Shown piece by piece: positions 37,639 through 49,800 of a stretch of DNA of 64,000 nucleotides. The DNA lies in NCBI RefSeq assembly GCF_964656455.1, contig NC_135717.1:7464533-7528532 (forward strand), written 5' to 3'. Both the position numbers and the translations under genes were made by a program. The notes beneath the pieces are model-generated. The model was not told the DNA's origin and searched no databases. It saw only the letters and a list, made by a program, of their open reading frames with translations. Within the stretch, counting starts at the first letter, position 1, and each line of letters begins with the position of its first letter. This DNA is from Halichoerus grypus (lineage: Eukaryota > Chordata > Mammalia > Carnivora > Phocidae).

Positions 37639-38260
37639 GAGGTCTCTCATTAATATAGTATTCCCCCCCCCTCCACTAGCATTTTTGGATTTTGAAATTA
37701 CATAACAATTTCATTAGCCAAGATTGGGTCATTTAGCTTTTTTTATTGTTTATGCCCAGTATTTCTTTTTATTTTATTTTTTGTCTCATTACATTAGCTA
37801 AAACTCTCTAAACAATGTTGGGATAATAATGGCAATAGTGAGCATCTCTGTCTTGTTTTTGCTTTCAGTAATAATAGCTTGATTATTTGATTATTTTGAA
37901 TGTGTTATGTTACTGTCTATCCCTAAGTTATTTTTGATTGAGTAATATATTATTCATATGAATGTGTGGAAAACACACACACAATTAAAGAGCAATAATA
38001 AAAGAACATGCATGTACCCACTATCCAGCCTAGGAAATTGAACATCACATCCTTTAAGAACTCCCTAGATGATTCTCACTGATTGCATACACCTCTTTCC
38101 TCCACGATAACTCTCCTGAATTTTATATTAATGATTACTTTTATTTTCTTCAGAGCATTGCTCTACATGTGTGGAATCCTAATCAAAATATTGTTTAGAT
38201 TAGCCTTTTGGAGTCAAACTGTATATAGTCTTCTGTGAATTGATTTTTTTTATTACCCCA

Positions 38261-38600
38261 CTTTATTACCCCACTTTAATATTACCCCACTTTAAGATGT
38301 GAAAGATCAATGTTCTACGAGTTCCCACCAGTACTAAAATTCTTTCCATTGCTGTCTTATCTCTTCTACGAAGTGTCCAGAAACGGCATAAGGTGCTACC
38401 ATCTCTGCTTCTCACACCATTTCCTGTGTTGGCACAGGACCCAGTATTGAAAGTAATTCCTTCCCATTGATAGTATTCGCTTCCTGTGCTTCCATGAGCA
38501 TTTTGTCAAATCTCCTCAGTTCTGGGAGGACCCTCCCTCTCCCCACTTTTCAAACATAACTGCAGTGTTTAGTTTCTCTATTATAGGACTTTCCTCTCCA
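38261..38600. other. Unassigned intergenic sequence
   Basis: Sequence of about 340 nt that I cannot assign to a repeat or gene. No long reading frame is seen on either strand. Confidence 0.3.
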
Positions 38601-38601
38601 C

Positions 38602-38724
38602 TCAGCAGGAGCCTACTTCTCCCTCTCCCTCTTACCCTCCCCCTACTCGTACTCTCTCTCTCACTCTCTTGTGCTGGTTCTCTCTCTCTAGAATAAATAA
38701 CATCTTACCAAAAAAAAAAAAAAG
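38602..38724 (+). mobile_element. CAN-SINE 3' fragment, sense
   Basis: Only the distal part is present: 'agcctacttctccctctccctc', CT-rich sequence, aataaataacatctta and a poly(A) run. The tRNA-like head is missing. Confidence 0.75.
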
Positions 38725-38779
38725 AAAGGGAAAGACCCGCCAGGGGTTTGATCCTGTCTGCCAATGTCACTGATGGCTC

Positions 38780-38983
38780 TTTTTTTTTTTTTTTTAAAGA
38801 TTTTATTTATTTATTTGAGAGAGAGAGAGAATGAGAGACAGAGCATGAGAGGGGGGAGGGTCAGAGGGAGAAGCAGACTCCCTGCCAAGCAGGGTGCCCG
38901 ATGCGGGACTCGATCCCGGGACTCCAGGATCATGACCTGAGCCGAAGGTAGTCGCTTAACCAACTGAGCCACCCAGGCGCCCC
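38780..38983 (-). mobile_element. CAN-SINE, antisense
   Basis: Complete copy ending gagccacccaggcgcccc. It is flanked by cactgatggctctt on both sides; a third, one-mismatch copy follows the next SINE. Confidence 0.93.
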
Positions 38984-38996
38984 ACTGATGGCTCTT

Positions 38997-39189
38997 TAAA
39001 AAAAAAATTTTTTTTAAGAGAAGGACAGAGGTGGGGGGAGGGGCCTAGGGAGAGGGAGAGAGAGAATCTTAAGCAGGCTGCACGCCCAGTGCAGGGCCCA
39101 ACCCAGGGCTCAGTCTCATGGCCCTGAGATCACGACCTGAGCCGAAATCAAGAGTGGGATGCTTAACTGACTGAGCCACCCAGGCGCCT
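38997..39189 (-). mobile_element. CAN-SINE, antisense, older and diverged
   Basis: Starts taaaaaaaaaattttttttaag and ends gagccacccaggcgcctc. It is followed by cactgatgggtctt, a one-mismatch copy of the flank of the neighbouring SINE. Confidence 0.88.
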
Positions 39190-40240
39190 CACTGATGGGT
39201 CTTGATTAGCATAAACCATAGCTACTGCCAGGATCCCAGCTGTGGTAGGTTGTGTTATTGTTCAATATGTTTGCTTTCCCTCCCTGGGGTGGATTAGACC
39301 TCCCCGCGCCACCGATAGCAGGCCTGGCATCAGATGTGTGGTGCCTGTCCCCGAGGAAGGATTTTACATTCTTGTCCGTCAGACTCAGGGCAACCCTGCG
39401 ATTTGCTTTAGCCAACAGAATGTGGGTGGAAGGTATGCGACGTCATGTCTGGAAAGAGGCGTTAGGAGGCAGCTCATGGTTTTGCCATCTGTCATTTCCC
39501 ACTGCTGGGAGCCCGGCAGTGTCCCAGATAGGGGCTGCTCCATCAGCCTGGGTCCCTGAATGAACAGCATAGATGTTGGGATGGGCAAGTAGCATGAGTG
39601 AGAAAGAAACGTCTGCTGTTGCCAGCCACTGAGTCTTTAGGAGTGTTTATCTCAGCATTGCCTTCTCTCTCCTGACTAATACGTCAACCATCACTGGCTC
39701 CCACTTGTTGTAAAGCCAAGTATCAGCTTTTCATCTGCCATCATGCAAATCGATGCCCTCTCCCCCACCGATCATGACTTCAGAGACAACTCTGGTCAGC
39801 ACCCTGACTCCTATCACCTGACACCATCCATTATAACTGCTACCACAATTCAGATTATGACACAGTGGAGGGGACGGTGAGCACACTTGTCCTAACCTTT
39901 GCTGCAAGCTTGACTCACTCGTGAGGAGAAAAGGAATGGCCTGCACCTGGCCTTATCTTTACACTTTGTCCTTAAACCTTGGCTTTTGAAGGACGGTCCC
40001 AGCCTGTATTTTCCTGGGTTTGCGTTTCCCCCCAGCAGTTTTAGATTGACCATCTCCTCTGTTAGTCAGGTGGGGCTCTGCTAGCTCTGGGGGGAAAGTG
40101 GCCACTGCCCCAGCTCAGGGTATACAAGGTGTCACCTTCCCCTCCCCCTTCTGGGCAGGCATTCAGATGACTAATACCTGCCACTAAATGATAATTAAGT
40201 GCCACGGGAGAGATGTCAGCAGTAAGCACCATTACATTTC
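39190..40240. repeat. Old interspersed repeat plus unassigned sequence
   Basis: About 39240-39690 follows a dispersed mammalian pattern: 'gcgatttgctttagccaacagaatgtgggtgg', 'gggctgctccatcagcctgggtccctgaatga', 'ttgccagccactgagtctttagg' and 'tcctgactaatac'. I cannot name the family. The rest up to 40240 is unassigned. Confidence 0.45.
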
Positions 40241-40258
40241 AAGAGTGGGAGAGGTCAG

Positions 40259-40462
40259 GGGCGCCTGGGTGGCTCAGTCATTGAGCGTCTGCCTTAGGCT
40301 CAGGTCATGATCCCAGGGTCCTGGGATTAAGCCCTGCATCGGGCTCCCTGCTTGGCAGGAAGCCTGCTTCTCCCTCTCCCACTCCCCCTGCTTGTGTTCC
40401 CTCTTTCGCTGTGTCTCTCTCTGTCAAATAAATAAATAAAATCTTTAAAAACAAACAAACAA
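40259..40462 (+). mobile_element. CAN-SINE, sense, with perfect 18-bp duplication
   Basis: Full copy beginning gcgcctgggtggctcagtc with tail aaataaataaaatcttta. aagagtgggagaggtcag is repeated exactly at 40241-40258 and 40463-40480, so the insertion is fairly recent. Confidence 0.97.
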
Positions 40463-40480
40463 AAGAGTGGGAGAGGTCAG

Positions 40481-41930
40481 CTTCCTGATCACACATGGCT
40501 TCCTGGTGGAGGAGAGAAAGAAGCAAAGCCCTAAAAAATGGGTAGGATTTTCACAGGCCGAGAGAAAGAGAAAGGGAGGTAGACAGGGCAGTCCTAGTGT
40601 GGGAAACAGTTCAGGCACAGGCCGGAAGGTAGGAGAACCTGAGACAAAGAAGCCTACTGGCTGGAATAGAAAGAAGTTTGTGTAGGAGAGGGAGAAGAAA
40701 TTGAAAGGGTGGATGGGGAGGAATCAGGGAACCTGATGTTGGATTGAGATCCATCTCCCTAGGAGCCTGGTGACCCCTTGCAACGGGGGTCCATTCACAT
40801 CTGTGTCCTTGGCACAGTAACTGGCATCTTGTGCCTTGTTTCCAGCATCTTGGCCAACACTGGTGCTTGACCACATAGCTCCAGTCCCAGCGAGACTCTT
40901 CTGAAAAACAAGAACAAACCTTTCTGAAAATAAACACTTTAATATTGTGCAACTGATCAAAGGTGTTAAGAAATCAAAGTGGAGGATCCCAAGAATGGCC
41001 CAGCTCCCTGTGGACTCCTTCTCCTGAGCTTCCTCTGTGGGGCTGCTGTCAGCTCTGGGTGCCACCTCATCTTGCTGATTTATCTTTTCATTCCTTTGCT
41101 CACTTCCCCAGCTTGAGCACACACCCTCTGAGGCCAAGCAATATAAGGTGTCCCCTAAATTTCGGTGAGTCCAGGTGCATGTCTGGTGCTTAGCCAGCAC
41201 TGCTTGGTGAGTATTCACAATGCCTCTTGTTCGCAATTCCTTCAGCGACTCTGGATAAAAATGTGTTCACTCACGAGATGTGAGAGGCACAGAGCCTCGA
41301 GGAGCTCCCAGAGGGTCTGGCATAGGTGAGTTTGCCAACTGCCTTTCCACTTTGCAACCCCTCTGAGACCTCCTGAGTCTTGGGCCTCCCAGGAAGAGGA
41401 GGATTTATGGGGTTCCTCTCTGCAAAAACTCCAAGGCCTTAGGCATTGCTATATCTAATTTTATATTCATAATTTTTATTCTTTTCTATGAAGAGAAACC
41501 CCCAATTGTGATGAGTGGCACTTTGACCTCTGCCTTCAAATATTCCCCCCTGGACTCTAGTCCTTCCCACACTTATCTCTGCCTCCTCCAAGCTTTCTGG
41601 GCCTCCTGCACTCTTCAGTTCACCTGGAACAGAAGCACCACATAACTGTGTCACCCTGTGCTGGTGCTGATGTCACCTGGTCTGAATTCATATGTGACAT
41701 CCATTTCTTGACTGACTGGGGCTTCCATGGTAGACTCCACTTTCCTGGGCAGCAGCCTGCATTACCCTATGTGTATGTTCACATTACTGGGCAACCATCA
41801 CCACCATCCATCTCTGTAACTCTTTTCATCTTGTAAAATTGAAATTCTATGGTCACTCAGTAACAGTTCTCCATTTCCTCCCCAAGCCTTTGGCAACCAC
41901 TTTGAACCTGTTTGCCTCTTTGTAGTTCAA
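40481..41930. other. Intergenic stretch, no gene recognised
   Basis: A minus-strand frame of about 170 codons (40724-41236) lacks any recognisable domain and is probably chance. No clear retroelement was recognised. Confidence 0.35.
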
Positions 41931-42538
41931 GTTTCTTGCAGCATATATAGTTGGACCATGAGTTTTTATCCACTCTGCTAATCTCTGTCTCTTGATTGGA
42001 GAGTTTAATCCATTTACATCTAAAGTAATTACTGATAAGAAGGGACTATTGTCATTTTGCTCTTTGTTTTCTATATGCCTTATAGCTTTTTTTGATCCTT
42101 CATTTTCTGCATTACTTTCTTATGTTTAGTGGGGTTTTTTTTTGTAGTGAAATATTTAAATTCGTTTCTCATTTCCTTTTGTATATTTTCTATAGCTTGT
42201 GTATGGTCTGTAACTTGTGGTTACCACAGGGATTGCATTTAATGTCCTAAGGTTATAACACTCTAATTTGCATTTATACCAGCTTAACTACAATAACACA
42301 CAAAACTCTGTTCCTTTATAGCTATGTTACCACCCCTTTCGGTTGTTGATATCACAAAATTACATCTTTATACATTGTGTGCCCCCAAACACAAACTAAT
42401 AATTCTTTTAAATGCAATAGTTTCTTAAATTATGTAGAAAGCAGGTTTTGGAGTTTTAAATGAAAGTTACACTAATATTAGCTCTTACACTAATAATTGT
42501 TTTTTCTAATTTAAATATATTAGTCTCTCTTTTTAAAA

Positions 42539-42738
42539 AATTTCATTTATTCGAGAGAGAGAGAGAGTGAGACAGAGTGAAAGAGAGAGAGCACAAACAG
42601 GGGGAAGAGGTAGAGGGAGCGGAAGAAGCAGACTCCCTGCCGAGTGGGGAGCCTGACGTGCAGCTCAATCCCAGGACCCTGGGATCATGACCTGAGCTGA
42701 AGGCAGATGCTTAACTGACTGAACCACCCAGGTGCCCC
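42539..42738 (-). mobile_element. CAN-SINE, antisense
   Basis: Antisense copy ending gaaccacccaggtgcccc. taaatatattagtctct lies on both sides (42522-42538 and from 42739). Confidence 0.93.
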
Positions 42739-43093
42739 TAAATATATTAGTCTCTTAAATCATGTGGAAAAGTGTTAGTTACAAACCACTGTTACAAAAT
42801 TGGTAGCTTTTATAATTGCCCAATTTTTTACCTTTATTGAGATCTTTATCACTCCATACAGATTTGAGTTAATGTTTAGTGTCCTTTAACTTCACTTTGG
42901 AGTACTCCTTTGAGCATTCCTTGAAGGACAAGTCAGTGGTCATGAACTCCCTCAGCTTTTGTTTATCTGAGAATGTCTTGATTGGCACTTTTGAAGGACT
43001 GGTTTACTGGATATAGGATTCTTGGCTGACAGGTTTTTTCTTTTAGCACCTTGAATATACCAGCCCATTGTCTTCCGGCCTCCAAAGTTTCTT

Positions 43094-43331
43094 TCTTTCT
43101 TTTTTTAAAATTATTTATTTGTTTATTTATTTATTTATTTAAAGATTTTATTTATTTATTTGACAGAGAGAGACACAGTGAGAAAGGGAACACAAGCAGG
43201 GGGAGTGGGAGAGGGAGAAACAGGCTTCCTGCCAAGCAGGGAGCCCGATGTGGGGCTCAATCCCAGGACCCTGAGATCATGACCCAAGCCGAAGGCAGAT
43301 GCTTAACGACTGAGCCACCCAGGCGCCCCCT
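43094..43331 (-). mobile_element. CAN-SINE, antisense
   Basis: Long T/A-rich start and an antisense body ending gagccacccaggcgcccc. It is flanked by ggcct(c/t)caaagtttct. Confidence 0.93.
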
Positions 43332-43436
43332 GGCCTTCAAAGTTTCTGATGAGAAATCTGCTGATAAACTTACTGAGGATCTCTTGTACTTGACAATTTG
43401 CTTCCCTCTTGCTGCTTTCAAGATTCTATCTTTGTC

Positions 43437-43637
43437 GGGGTGCCTGGGTGGCTCAGTTGTTAAGTGTCTGCCTTCAGCTCAGGTCATGATCCCAGGGTCT
43501 TGGGATCGAGCCCCATATCGGGCTCCCTGCTCTGCAGAGAGCCTGCTTCTCTCTCTCCCACTCCCCCTGCTTGTATTCCCTCTCTCACTGTGTCTCTCTC
43601 TGTCAAAATAAAATAAAACAAAATCTTAAAAAAAAAT
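43437..43637 (+). mobile_element. CAN-SINE, sense
   Basis: Head gtgcctgggtggctcagttg, full body and an AAATAAAACA-type tail, inserted within the antisense L1. Confidence 0.94.
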
Positions 43638-44766
43638 TCTCTGTCTTTTGAAGGTTAAATTATAATGTGTATTAGTTTGGGTATCTTTGAGTTCATCCTA
43701 CTTAAGGTTTACTGAGCTTCTTGGGTGGTTATATTTATGTCTTTCATCAAATTCGAAAAGTTTTCAGCCAGTAATTTTTCAGATATCTCTCTGCCTCTTT
43801 CTCTCTCTTATCCTTCTGGGACTCCCAGAATGCATATGTTGTTCCATTTGATGATGTCCCACAGGTTCATTAGGCTCCATCCACTTTTCTTCAGTCTTTT
43901 TTCTTCCCATTTCACTGATTTAATAATCCATGGTCCTATCTTCAAGTTTGTTGATTCTTTCTTCTGCCTGCTCAAATATGCCTTTGAATCCCTCTAATGA
44001 ATTTTTCACTTCAGTTGTGCTTTACAGCTCTTTCTTTTTGATTTCTTTTTAGATTCTCTTTATTGATTTTTCCATTTTGTTCATGCATCATTTTTTTTAC
44101 TCTCTCCGTATCTTCCTTTAGTTCTTTGAACATCCTCAAGACAGTTGTTTTAAAGTCTTTGCCTAGTATATCTTCTATTAGGTCTTCTTCAGGTATAGTT
44201 TCTATTTGATTCTTTTTTCTTTGAATGGACCATACTTTCCTGTTTCTTTGTATGCTTGGTGATTTTTTTTTTATTGGACACAGAACATTTAAGTCTAATA
44301 GTGTTGTAACTCTGGAACTCAGATTCTCCTCCTTCCCCAGAGTTTTTGCTTATTGTTTTTGTTGGTTATTGTAGGGTGTCTCTGTGCTGAAGATGGGCAT
44401 AAGGTATAACTAAGGTCTTCTGAGGTTTGTTCTGATTCTTTCCCTGAGCATGCTTGGTCACTTTCTAATTTTTTCCACATATACAGTTGTTTTTGGATGT
44501 CCTAGTCTTTAACGTGCAACTCCCAAAGGGGGAAAAAGCAAAAACTGAAGGGGAGGAAAAAGGAGGTCAGTCTTTTAAATCCCCTGGAATTCATTTCAAA
44601 TGGAGGGGGAAGAGCTTGTAAGAATGGCTGCCTCTTTGTCTGAACCTTTCTGATCAGAAGCTATAATCAGCGACCAAAGTATGTTACGTCAGACAGATTT
44701 TGCTAGTGCAATTGCAATTGTCGTCTAGGTGGGGAGATGGATTCCTGGTTCCTGCTCCACCATCTC

Positions 44767-45030
44767 TCCAAAATCTTCCTCTTCCTCCTCCTCCACTTTT
44801 CCTCCTCCTCTTCCTTCTTCTTCCTCTTCTTCTTCTCCTCCTCCTCCTAAAAGATTTATTTGTTTGAGAGAGAGAGAGAGTGCACACAAGTGGGAGGGAG
44901 AGGCAGAGAATCTCAAGCAGACTCCCCACTGAGTAGGGAACCAGTAGGGAACTTGATCCTATGACCACAAGATCATGACCAGAGCTGAAATCGAGTTGGA
45001 CACTTAACCAAATGAGCCACCAGGTGCTCC
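44767..45030 (-). mobile_element. CAN-SINE, antisense, with expanded (TCC/TTC)n tail
   Basis: Body at 44849-45030, ending gagccaccaggtgctcc. In place of poly(T) there is an 80-nt pure pyrimidine tract of TCC/TTC units (44767-44848): the A-rich tail has become a GGA/GAA microsatellite. Confidence 0.88.
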
Positions 45031-45034
45031 CAGA

Positions 45035-45700
45035 ATCCTCTTCTAAATTCTTTTACATTACCTTCAAAAGCATAACATCATCTTCAAGTTGTCAAGGATA
45101 AACAAAGCCAGACCCTAGTTAAAGTGTTAAGGACAGATTTTAATCAGTAACATACTGTTACAATAGGAAAGAGTCCAGCAGGAACTGAACTCTGGTTTGC
45201 ACAGAGGTCAAGGGAGAGTGAGGGAGGGGGGTGGGAGGGAGTGGGGCTCAGGGGACTGGGGGAGTGAATAGTTACAGGAAGTGTAGGGGATGTGGTCCAT
45301 GTGAGACCCATCTGGGTTTGCTAACTGGTGCTTATTAAAGTTAGGCTCCTACCCTTCCCCAGGGGCTGGGAGACAGAGGCCTTATATTCGGGTGTTTGCT
45401 GGGACAAATAGTAAATTCTTTTGGAAGCCTTGAGTTTTCTCAGGCAGGCACTTTAAGGGAGGTTGGGGTCAGCCTAGGGATGTGGCCTTGAGCTCTTAGA
45501 ACTGTGTTAGTGATTGTTCAAGCCTTTATAGGCCAGGGTTGAAGATTAGTTGGGAACATGGCTCAGGGGAGGCTTGTCAGAGTTTGGTCAAGGAGAGAAA
45601 TCTTTGTCAAAGTAAAAAGTAGAAACTACAGATAGAGTTAATGTTCCCTGACTATCATTCTGAACCCAAGATCCTTCTCGCTTCTCTGAATTAATCTTAC
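45035..45700. other. Unassigned repeat-like sequence
   Basis: Purine-rich stretch near 45190-45260 and sequence such as 'gttaaggacagattttaatcagtaacatactgttacaatagg'. It resembles dispersed mammalian sequence but I cannot assign it. Confidence 0.3.
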
Positions 45701-45729
45701 CCTTGTTATTGGGGTAGGTGAGCTTTTTT

Positions 45730-46330
45730 TTTTTCTTTCAAATTTTGAATGCATTTACCTGTGTGTCTGTGTCTGTGTGTGCATTCATAGGAAATACATA
45801 TGTGTGTGTTTTAAAAAACTGCGTCTCTTGGTTTCACTGAACAAGCCATTCTGAGAGTCTTTCCATTATGGTACTCTTCTTTTTGATTTAAGCATGGTAG
45901 TCTATAGTGTGATGATTCCATAGTCATTCTGGATTCCTATTGAGGGAGATTTGGGTTGTTTCCCATTTCTGTTGGAATCACAATAAACTGGATGGCAATA
46001 AACATCCTTGTGAATACCTTTGTGAAGTGCTTCTTGAACACGGAGACGCAGTGGTCGAATTACTGGGTCCTTGAGCATGCATTTAAAATTTTAATAGATG
46101 TCACCAAATGGGCTTTTCAGAGCAGCCCAACACACTTACACTCCCACCAGCTGGGTAAGAGTGTGTGTTCTTCACACCTTTCCCAACACTGAGGGGACTC
46201 AAACTTCCTAATAGTTGCTAATCTGCTGTGTCAAAACATCCTTTTGTTTGATCATTTCCACTGGCCATCTGTATCTTCTTTTCTGGGGCCTGGCCCAGAT
46301 CCTCAGATATTAAAATGACTTCTGATTGAA
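45730..46330 (-). mobile_element. Old LINE-1 (L1M type) fragment, antisense
   Basis: Landmarks include 'gatttgggttgtttcccatttctg', 'aataaacatccttgtgaatacc', 'gaattactgggtcc' and 'cacttacactcccaccagctgg', the antisense L1M order. A TG-rich run lies at about 45760-45810. Confidence 0.7.
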
Positions 46331-46877
46331 TGCCGCATTGCTCCCATGGCTTTGGTTATGGGGTCTCAGCCCAAGTCATGCTAAGGGCAGGATGGAGAGA
46401 GGGAAGAGCAAGGGGGAGAGTGAGTGAGGAGAACAAGTTTTCCCCTCCCTGTCCTGAAGCTGGGACTGAAACTAAGGAGAGGCTGTGAGAGTCAACCCCA
46501 GACTCCAGAGTCCAAGGTCTTGACCAAGTGTATTCTCCATCCAGTTTTGCTGGTTCTTGGTGGGGGGCAGGGGAGGGGAAAGGCAGGGTTCTAGGAACTC
46601 CTCTGAGTGGGCCACCAGCAGCACTCCCTGTTTGACACCTCCTGGGCTAGTCCTACCTTCTTGGTGTCCTTCCAACAGCAATGAAGTCAGATACCTGGAG
46701 AAGGGGGGAAGAGGATTAGGGTAGGCGGTGCAACGGGGAGCCTATGCTTAGCCCCCACGTCTAGCAGGGCAGATAGCCACACCTTTCAGTCCCCGCTGGG
46801 TGCTGCTGTGTACATAGTGGCCATCTCCTGTAGCCGCCCCCAGTGCTGGCACCTGCTCTACCTGCCTCACCAGGCCC
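46331..46877 (+). promoter_or_regulatory. MUC3A: Region upstream of MUC3A
   Basis: Non-repetitive sequence before the MUC3A start codon, presumed to hold its promoter and 5' leader. No TATAAA was seen; tgtacatag near 46810 is a weak AT-rich candidate. No transcription start can be fixed from sequence. Confidence 0.4.
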
Positions 46878-49800
46878 ATGTGGCTGCTCAGGCTCCTCGT
46901 CTTCCTCTGGGTGCTCAGGGCCTCCACGGGGGCCAGAGGTGAGGGGGCAGGTGGGAAAAGGGCTGATGTTTTGGGGCAGGGGTGTGTGGGGAAGTGGCTC
47001 TGAGGCCTAAGTGGAGACTGAGGAGAGATTCCTCAGAGCTTTGGGTGCGGGAGGCATCGAGGAGAAAGGAAGCTGGGTCCAGCTGGTGCTGCTCTCCACC
47101 CAGGACCAAGCAGGTTGCAAGGGTGGGTGCTTGCATCGGGAGAGCGGGCATAACCTCTTTCCAGAGAAGTGCTCTTCCCTTTGATTTGGTTTTCTGAGCC
47201 CTCACTTCTCTTCTGTCCCTCCCCTCACCAGCCCCGGTGCTCTGTCCACTCTGGGCTCTTCCTTAATTTCCAGGGGTGCTCTCTCCATGACAGCTCCACC
47301 TCTTCCCCTGGGGTTCTCTCCTCTCTCTGGGGCATCTCTGCCTTTGGTCCCAGTCCCCTCCTCCAGTTCTGCCTCTCTCTCTTCCTGCCCCCACCCAGCC
47401 CATGTTTCTGGGCACAGTCATTGGCAGGGCTGGGCTGGGGAGATCCTGATTGCTCCCAAAGGGTGGGTGTATACTACCCGGCGTGTGGTCCAGGGCTTTC
47501 TCTTTTCTGTCCCTTAGGAATCCCATAATTCCTCTGTATTTCCCTTCCCTCTGTCTCTTGGTGTCTGTTCCTGACCCTCAATCCTACACCTTCCCAACCT
47601 AGAGGCCCATGGACCACCCTCTCACTTCCTTCTAGGGCCACCTCCTGGCTCTAAGGGCTCTAACCCAGGAATCTTCATAATCCCCCCTCCCACCTCCCTG
47701 ACATACCCAGCTAGGCTGAGAAATGATATCCCAGCTCTCAGAACAAAGATGTTCTCGGTCCAAGGTGAGGAGGAAGCTAATGCTGAGTGGGCAGGAGGTC
47801 TGGGCACTTCCTGCTTGCAAATGCTGTGGCTGCAAGAGTCTCTCTGCCACTCGCCCCAGCATTATGAGATCTCTGACCCTCACTCTTTTTTTTTTTTTTT
47901 TAAGTTTTTATTTATTCATTTGAGACACAGAGATACAGAGAGAGAGAGAGCATGAGCAGGGAGAGAGGCAGAGGGAGAAGCAGGCTCCCCGCTGAGCCAG
48001 GAGCCTGATGTGGGGCTTGATCCCAGGACTCTGGGATCATGACCTGAGCCGAAGGCAGATGCTTAACCATCTGAGCCACCCAGGCGCCCCTCTGACCCTC
48101 ACTCTTAAGTGGGGTTGATGATATCTGTAGAGTTAGGGGTTCATGTTTGTAAACTAATTAACCCAGTGGCCAAAATAGAGTGGGTGATAGAAAATACGTC
48201 TGTTTTTATTGACACTGCTAAACCTTAAGGTCTTTGGAACTCATGCCTACCTTTTTTTTTTTTTTTTTTAAGATTTTATTTATTTATTTATTTGAGAGAG
48301 AGCCCACAAGCAGGGGGAGTTGCAGAGGGAGAGAGAGAGAAGCAGGCTCTCTGTTGAGCAGGGAGCCCGATGCAGGGATCATGACCTGAGCCGAAGGCAG
48401 CCGAAGCCATGCCTACCTTCTGACTTATCACTTTCTGGAAGTTTCCTTTTCTGTCCTGTTCCTCAGCCTGTCAATGTGGTCCTCTCTCCCTGTCCCTCAA
48501 ACTCAATAGAGTCTGAGCCTCAAACTCTGGTTTTCCCTTTGCTGTTCTCTATGCAATTTTCCCCTCTCTGACCCAATGGCTCCAGTGTCCATGATCTGTT
48601 CCCCCCCCCAAGCCCAGACTTGGTGGGGTTCTCTTGGAAGAGGAGAGTCAGCCCAGACAGCAGTGTGTCATAGGGAGAAGGGCAGAGGAGAGCCAAAGGG
48701 CGGGGACTTTGGGCAGCAGGTGGGGAAGAGGAGGGAGCAGAGTAAGGGAAACATGTATGTGTGGAGAAAGGGGTGAGGTGGGAGGACCCTCAGCAGAACA
48801 TGCATGCTCAGCACAGCCGTCCCTAGGGCTGGAAGGTCCCCACTCAGAAGAGGGGCCAAAGGACTGAGGGCGTCCCCTTCAGAACCTGAAAGGCCCTAGC
48901 CCCAAACTGCCTCTGACGGAGGGATAAGCAATGGAACTTCCTACCTTCTGTGATACTATCTGGAAAATGGGGTAGTGACTAAGCTCCGTGGGGTTTATGG
49001 TGTCAACGCCATCTGCAAATGAAGCCCTCTCTTCTATCCTCAATGTAGGCACGTTCCCCATGGCTGCATCCACCTCTACTGAGCTTTTTCCCAGAACAGA
49101 AGCAGCTCACACTGCTCTCAGCAACTCCCCACGTTCCACAGGTGCAGCACGGTGGCCACTCAGCATCCCCAGCAGGGCCCCTCCAGCTCCCAACAGTAGG
49201 GAACACACACTTACCACTCCCACCACCTCCCCTCACTTTAAACCTATTTCTGAGGCATTGCTCAAAACTACAGTCAAGTCCAACACCTCAACAATCCCAA
49301 TGTCCAAGCTTGTCATCAAGGTGGAAACCACTCCACCCACCCTCATTGTCTACACGAGCACCACAAAGTGCATCAATCCCACGAGCCTTATAATCACTAC
49401 CACTTACCCCACCACCTGCATGACCCTGACCACCACCGAGAGACTCACCTCAGCCATAACCTCTCCTCCCACTACCACCACCACTCTGGGGACAGCTCCC
49501 ACAACCATGGCCCTACTCTCTTCCTCTGTCTCAACCCCACACACAACCTCCCATACTCCGATATCCTCTACTACTGGTACCACAAAAAGCGCTAGCCAGA
49601 CCACAGCAAGCATTCATACACCCAGGTCTCTTACCCCAATCATCACTTCTACTTCTCTAACTGCCACGAACATCTCAGCAATCGTAACTGATAACAACTC
49701 TTCACCCATCACCAGTAGCACCTTGATTACAACCACAGCTTCATTTCCGAACACCGCCAGTACATTCAGAACAGCAACTGCCACCACTCATGATCCCACA

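Larger units (their letters stand above)
35683..38260 (-). mobile_element. Old LINE-1 (L1M type), antisense, with nested SINEs
   Basis: Antisense L1 signatures appear in order: 'agatactaacctcttatctgtcatccacattgcaaa', 'tcaggcttttccattctgtttcatgcatgagtc', 'catactgtttggattacagtc', 'aattgtgtccatgaagaaaa', 'aatgttgggataataatggcaatagtgagcatctctgtcttg', and the 'cccactatccagcctaggaaattgaacatc' segment. It is highly diverged and may hold more than one copy. SINEs have inserted at 36112, 36725, 36983, 37334 and 37531. Confidence 0.7.
41940..44490 (-). mobile_element. LINE-1 (L1M type), antisense, with nested SINEs
   Basis: Clear antisense L1M landmarks: 'tttaatccatttacatctaaagtaattactgataag', 'ggttataacactctaatttgc', 'catgaactccctcagcttttgtttatctgagaatgtc', 'tctgatgagaaatctgctg', 'gatgatgtcccacaggttcattaggctcc' and 'ttgaatggaccatactttcctg'. 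It is well preserved in order but non-coding. Three CAN-SINEs interrupt it. Confidence 0.85.
46939..49048 (+). other. MUC3A: MUC3A intron 1
   Basis: The 2.1-kb intron separates the signal-peptide exon from the mucin exon. It contains two antisense CAN-SINEs and no other coding exon that I can see. Confidence 0.7.

Noticed and set aside
40259..40335. tRNA-like heads of CAN-SINEs as possible tRNA genes
   Set aside because: The A- and B-box-like sequence is part of the SINE body with tail and target duplications, repeated across the window. It does not form a proper tRNA gene.
40724..41236. 170-codon minus-strand frame in the intergenic region
   Set aside because: No domain, no similarity I recognise, no splice signals and low-quality composition. 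Kept only as a note in the stretch description.
48988..49048. ATG at 48988 as the start of the mucin exon protein
   Set aside because: It lies before the acceptor tag at 49046-49048 in intron 1. The real start is the signal-peptide exon at 46878, which joins in phase 1.
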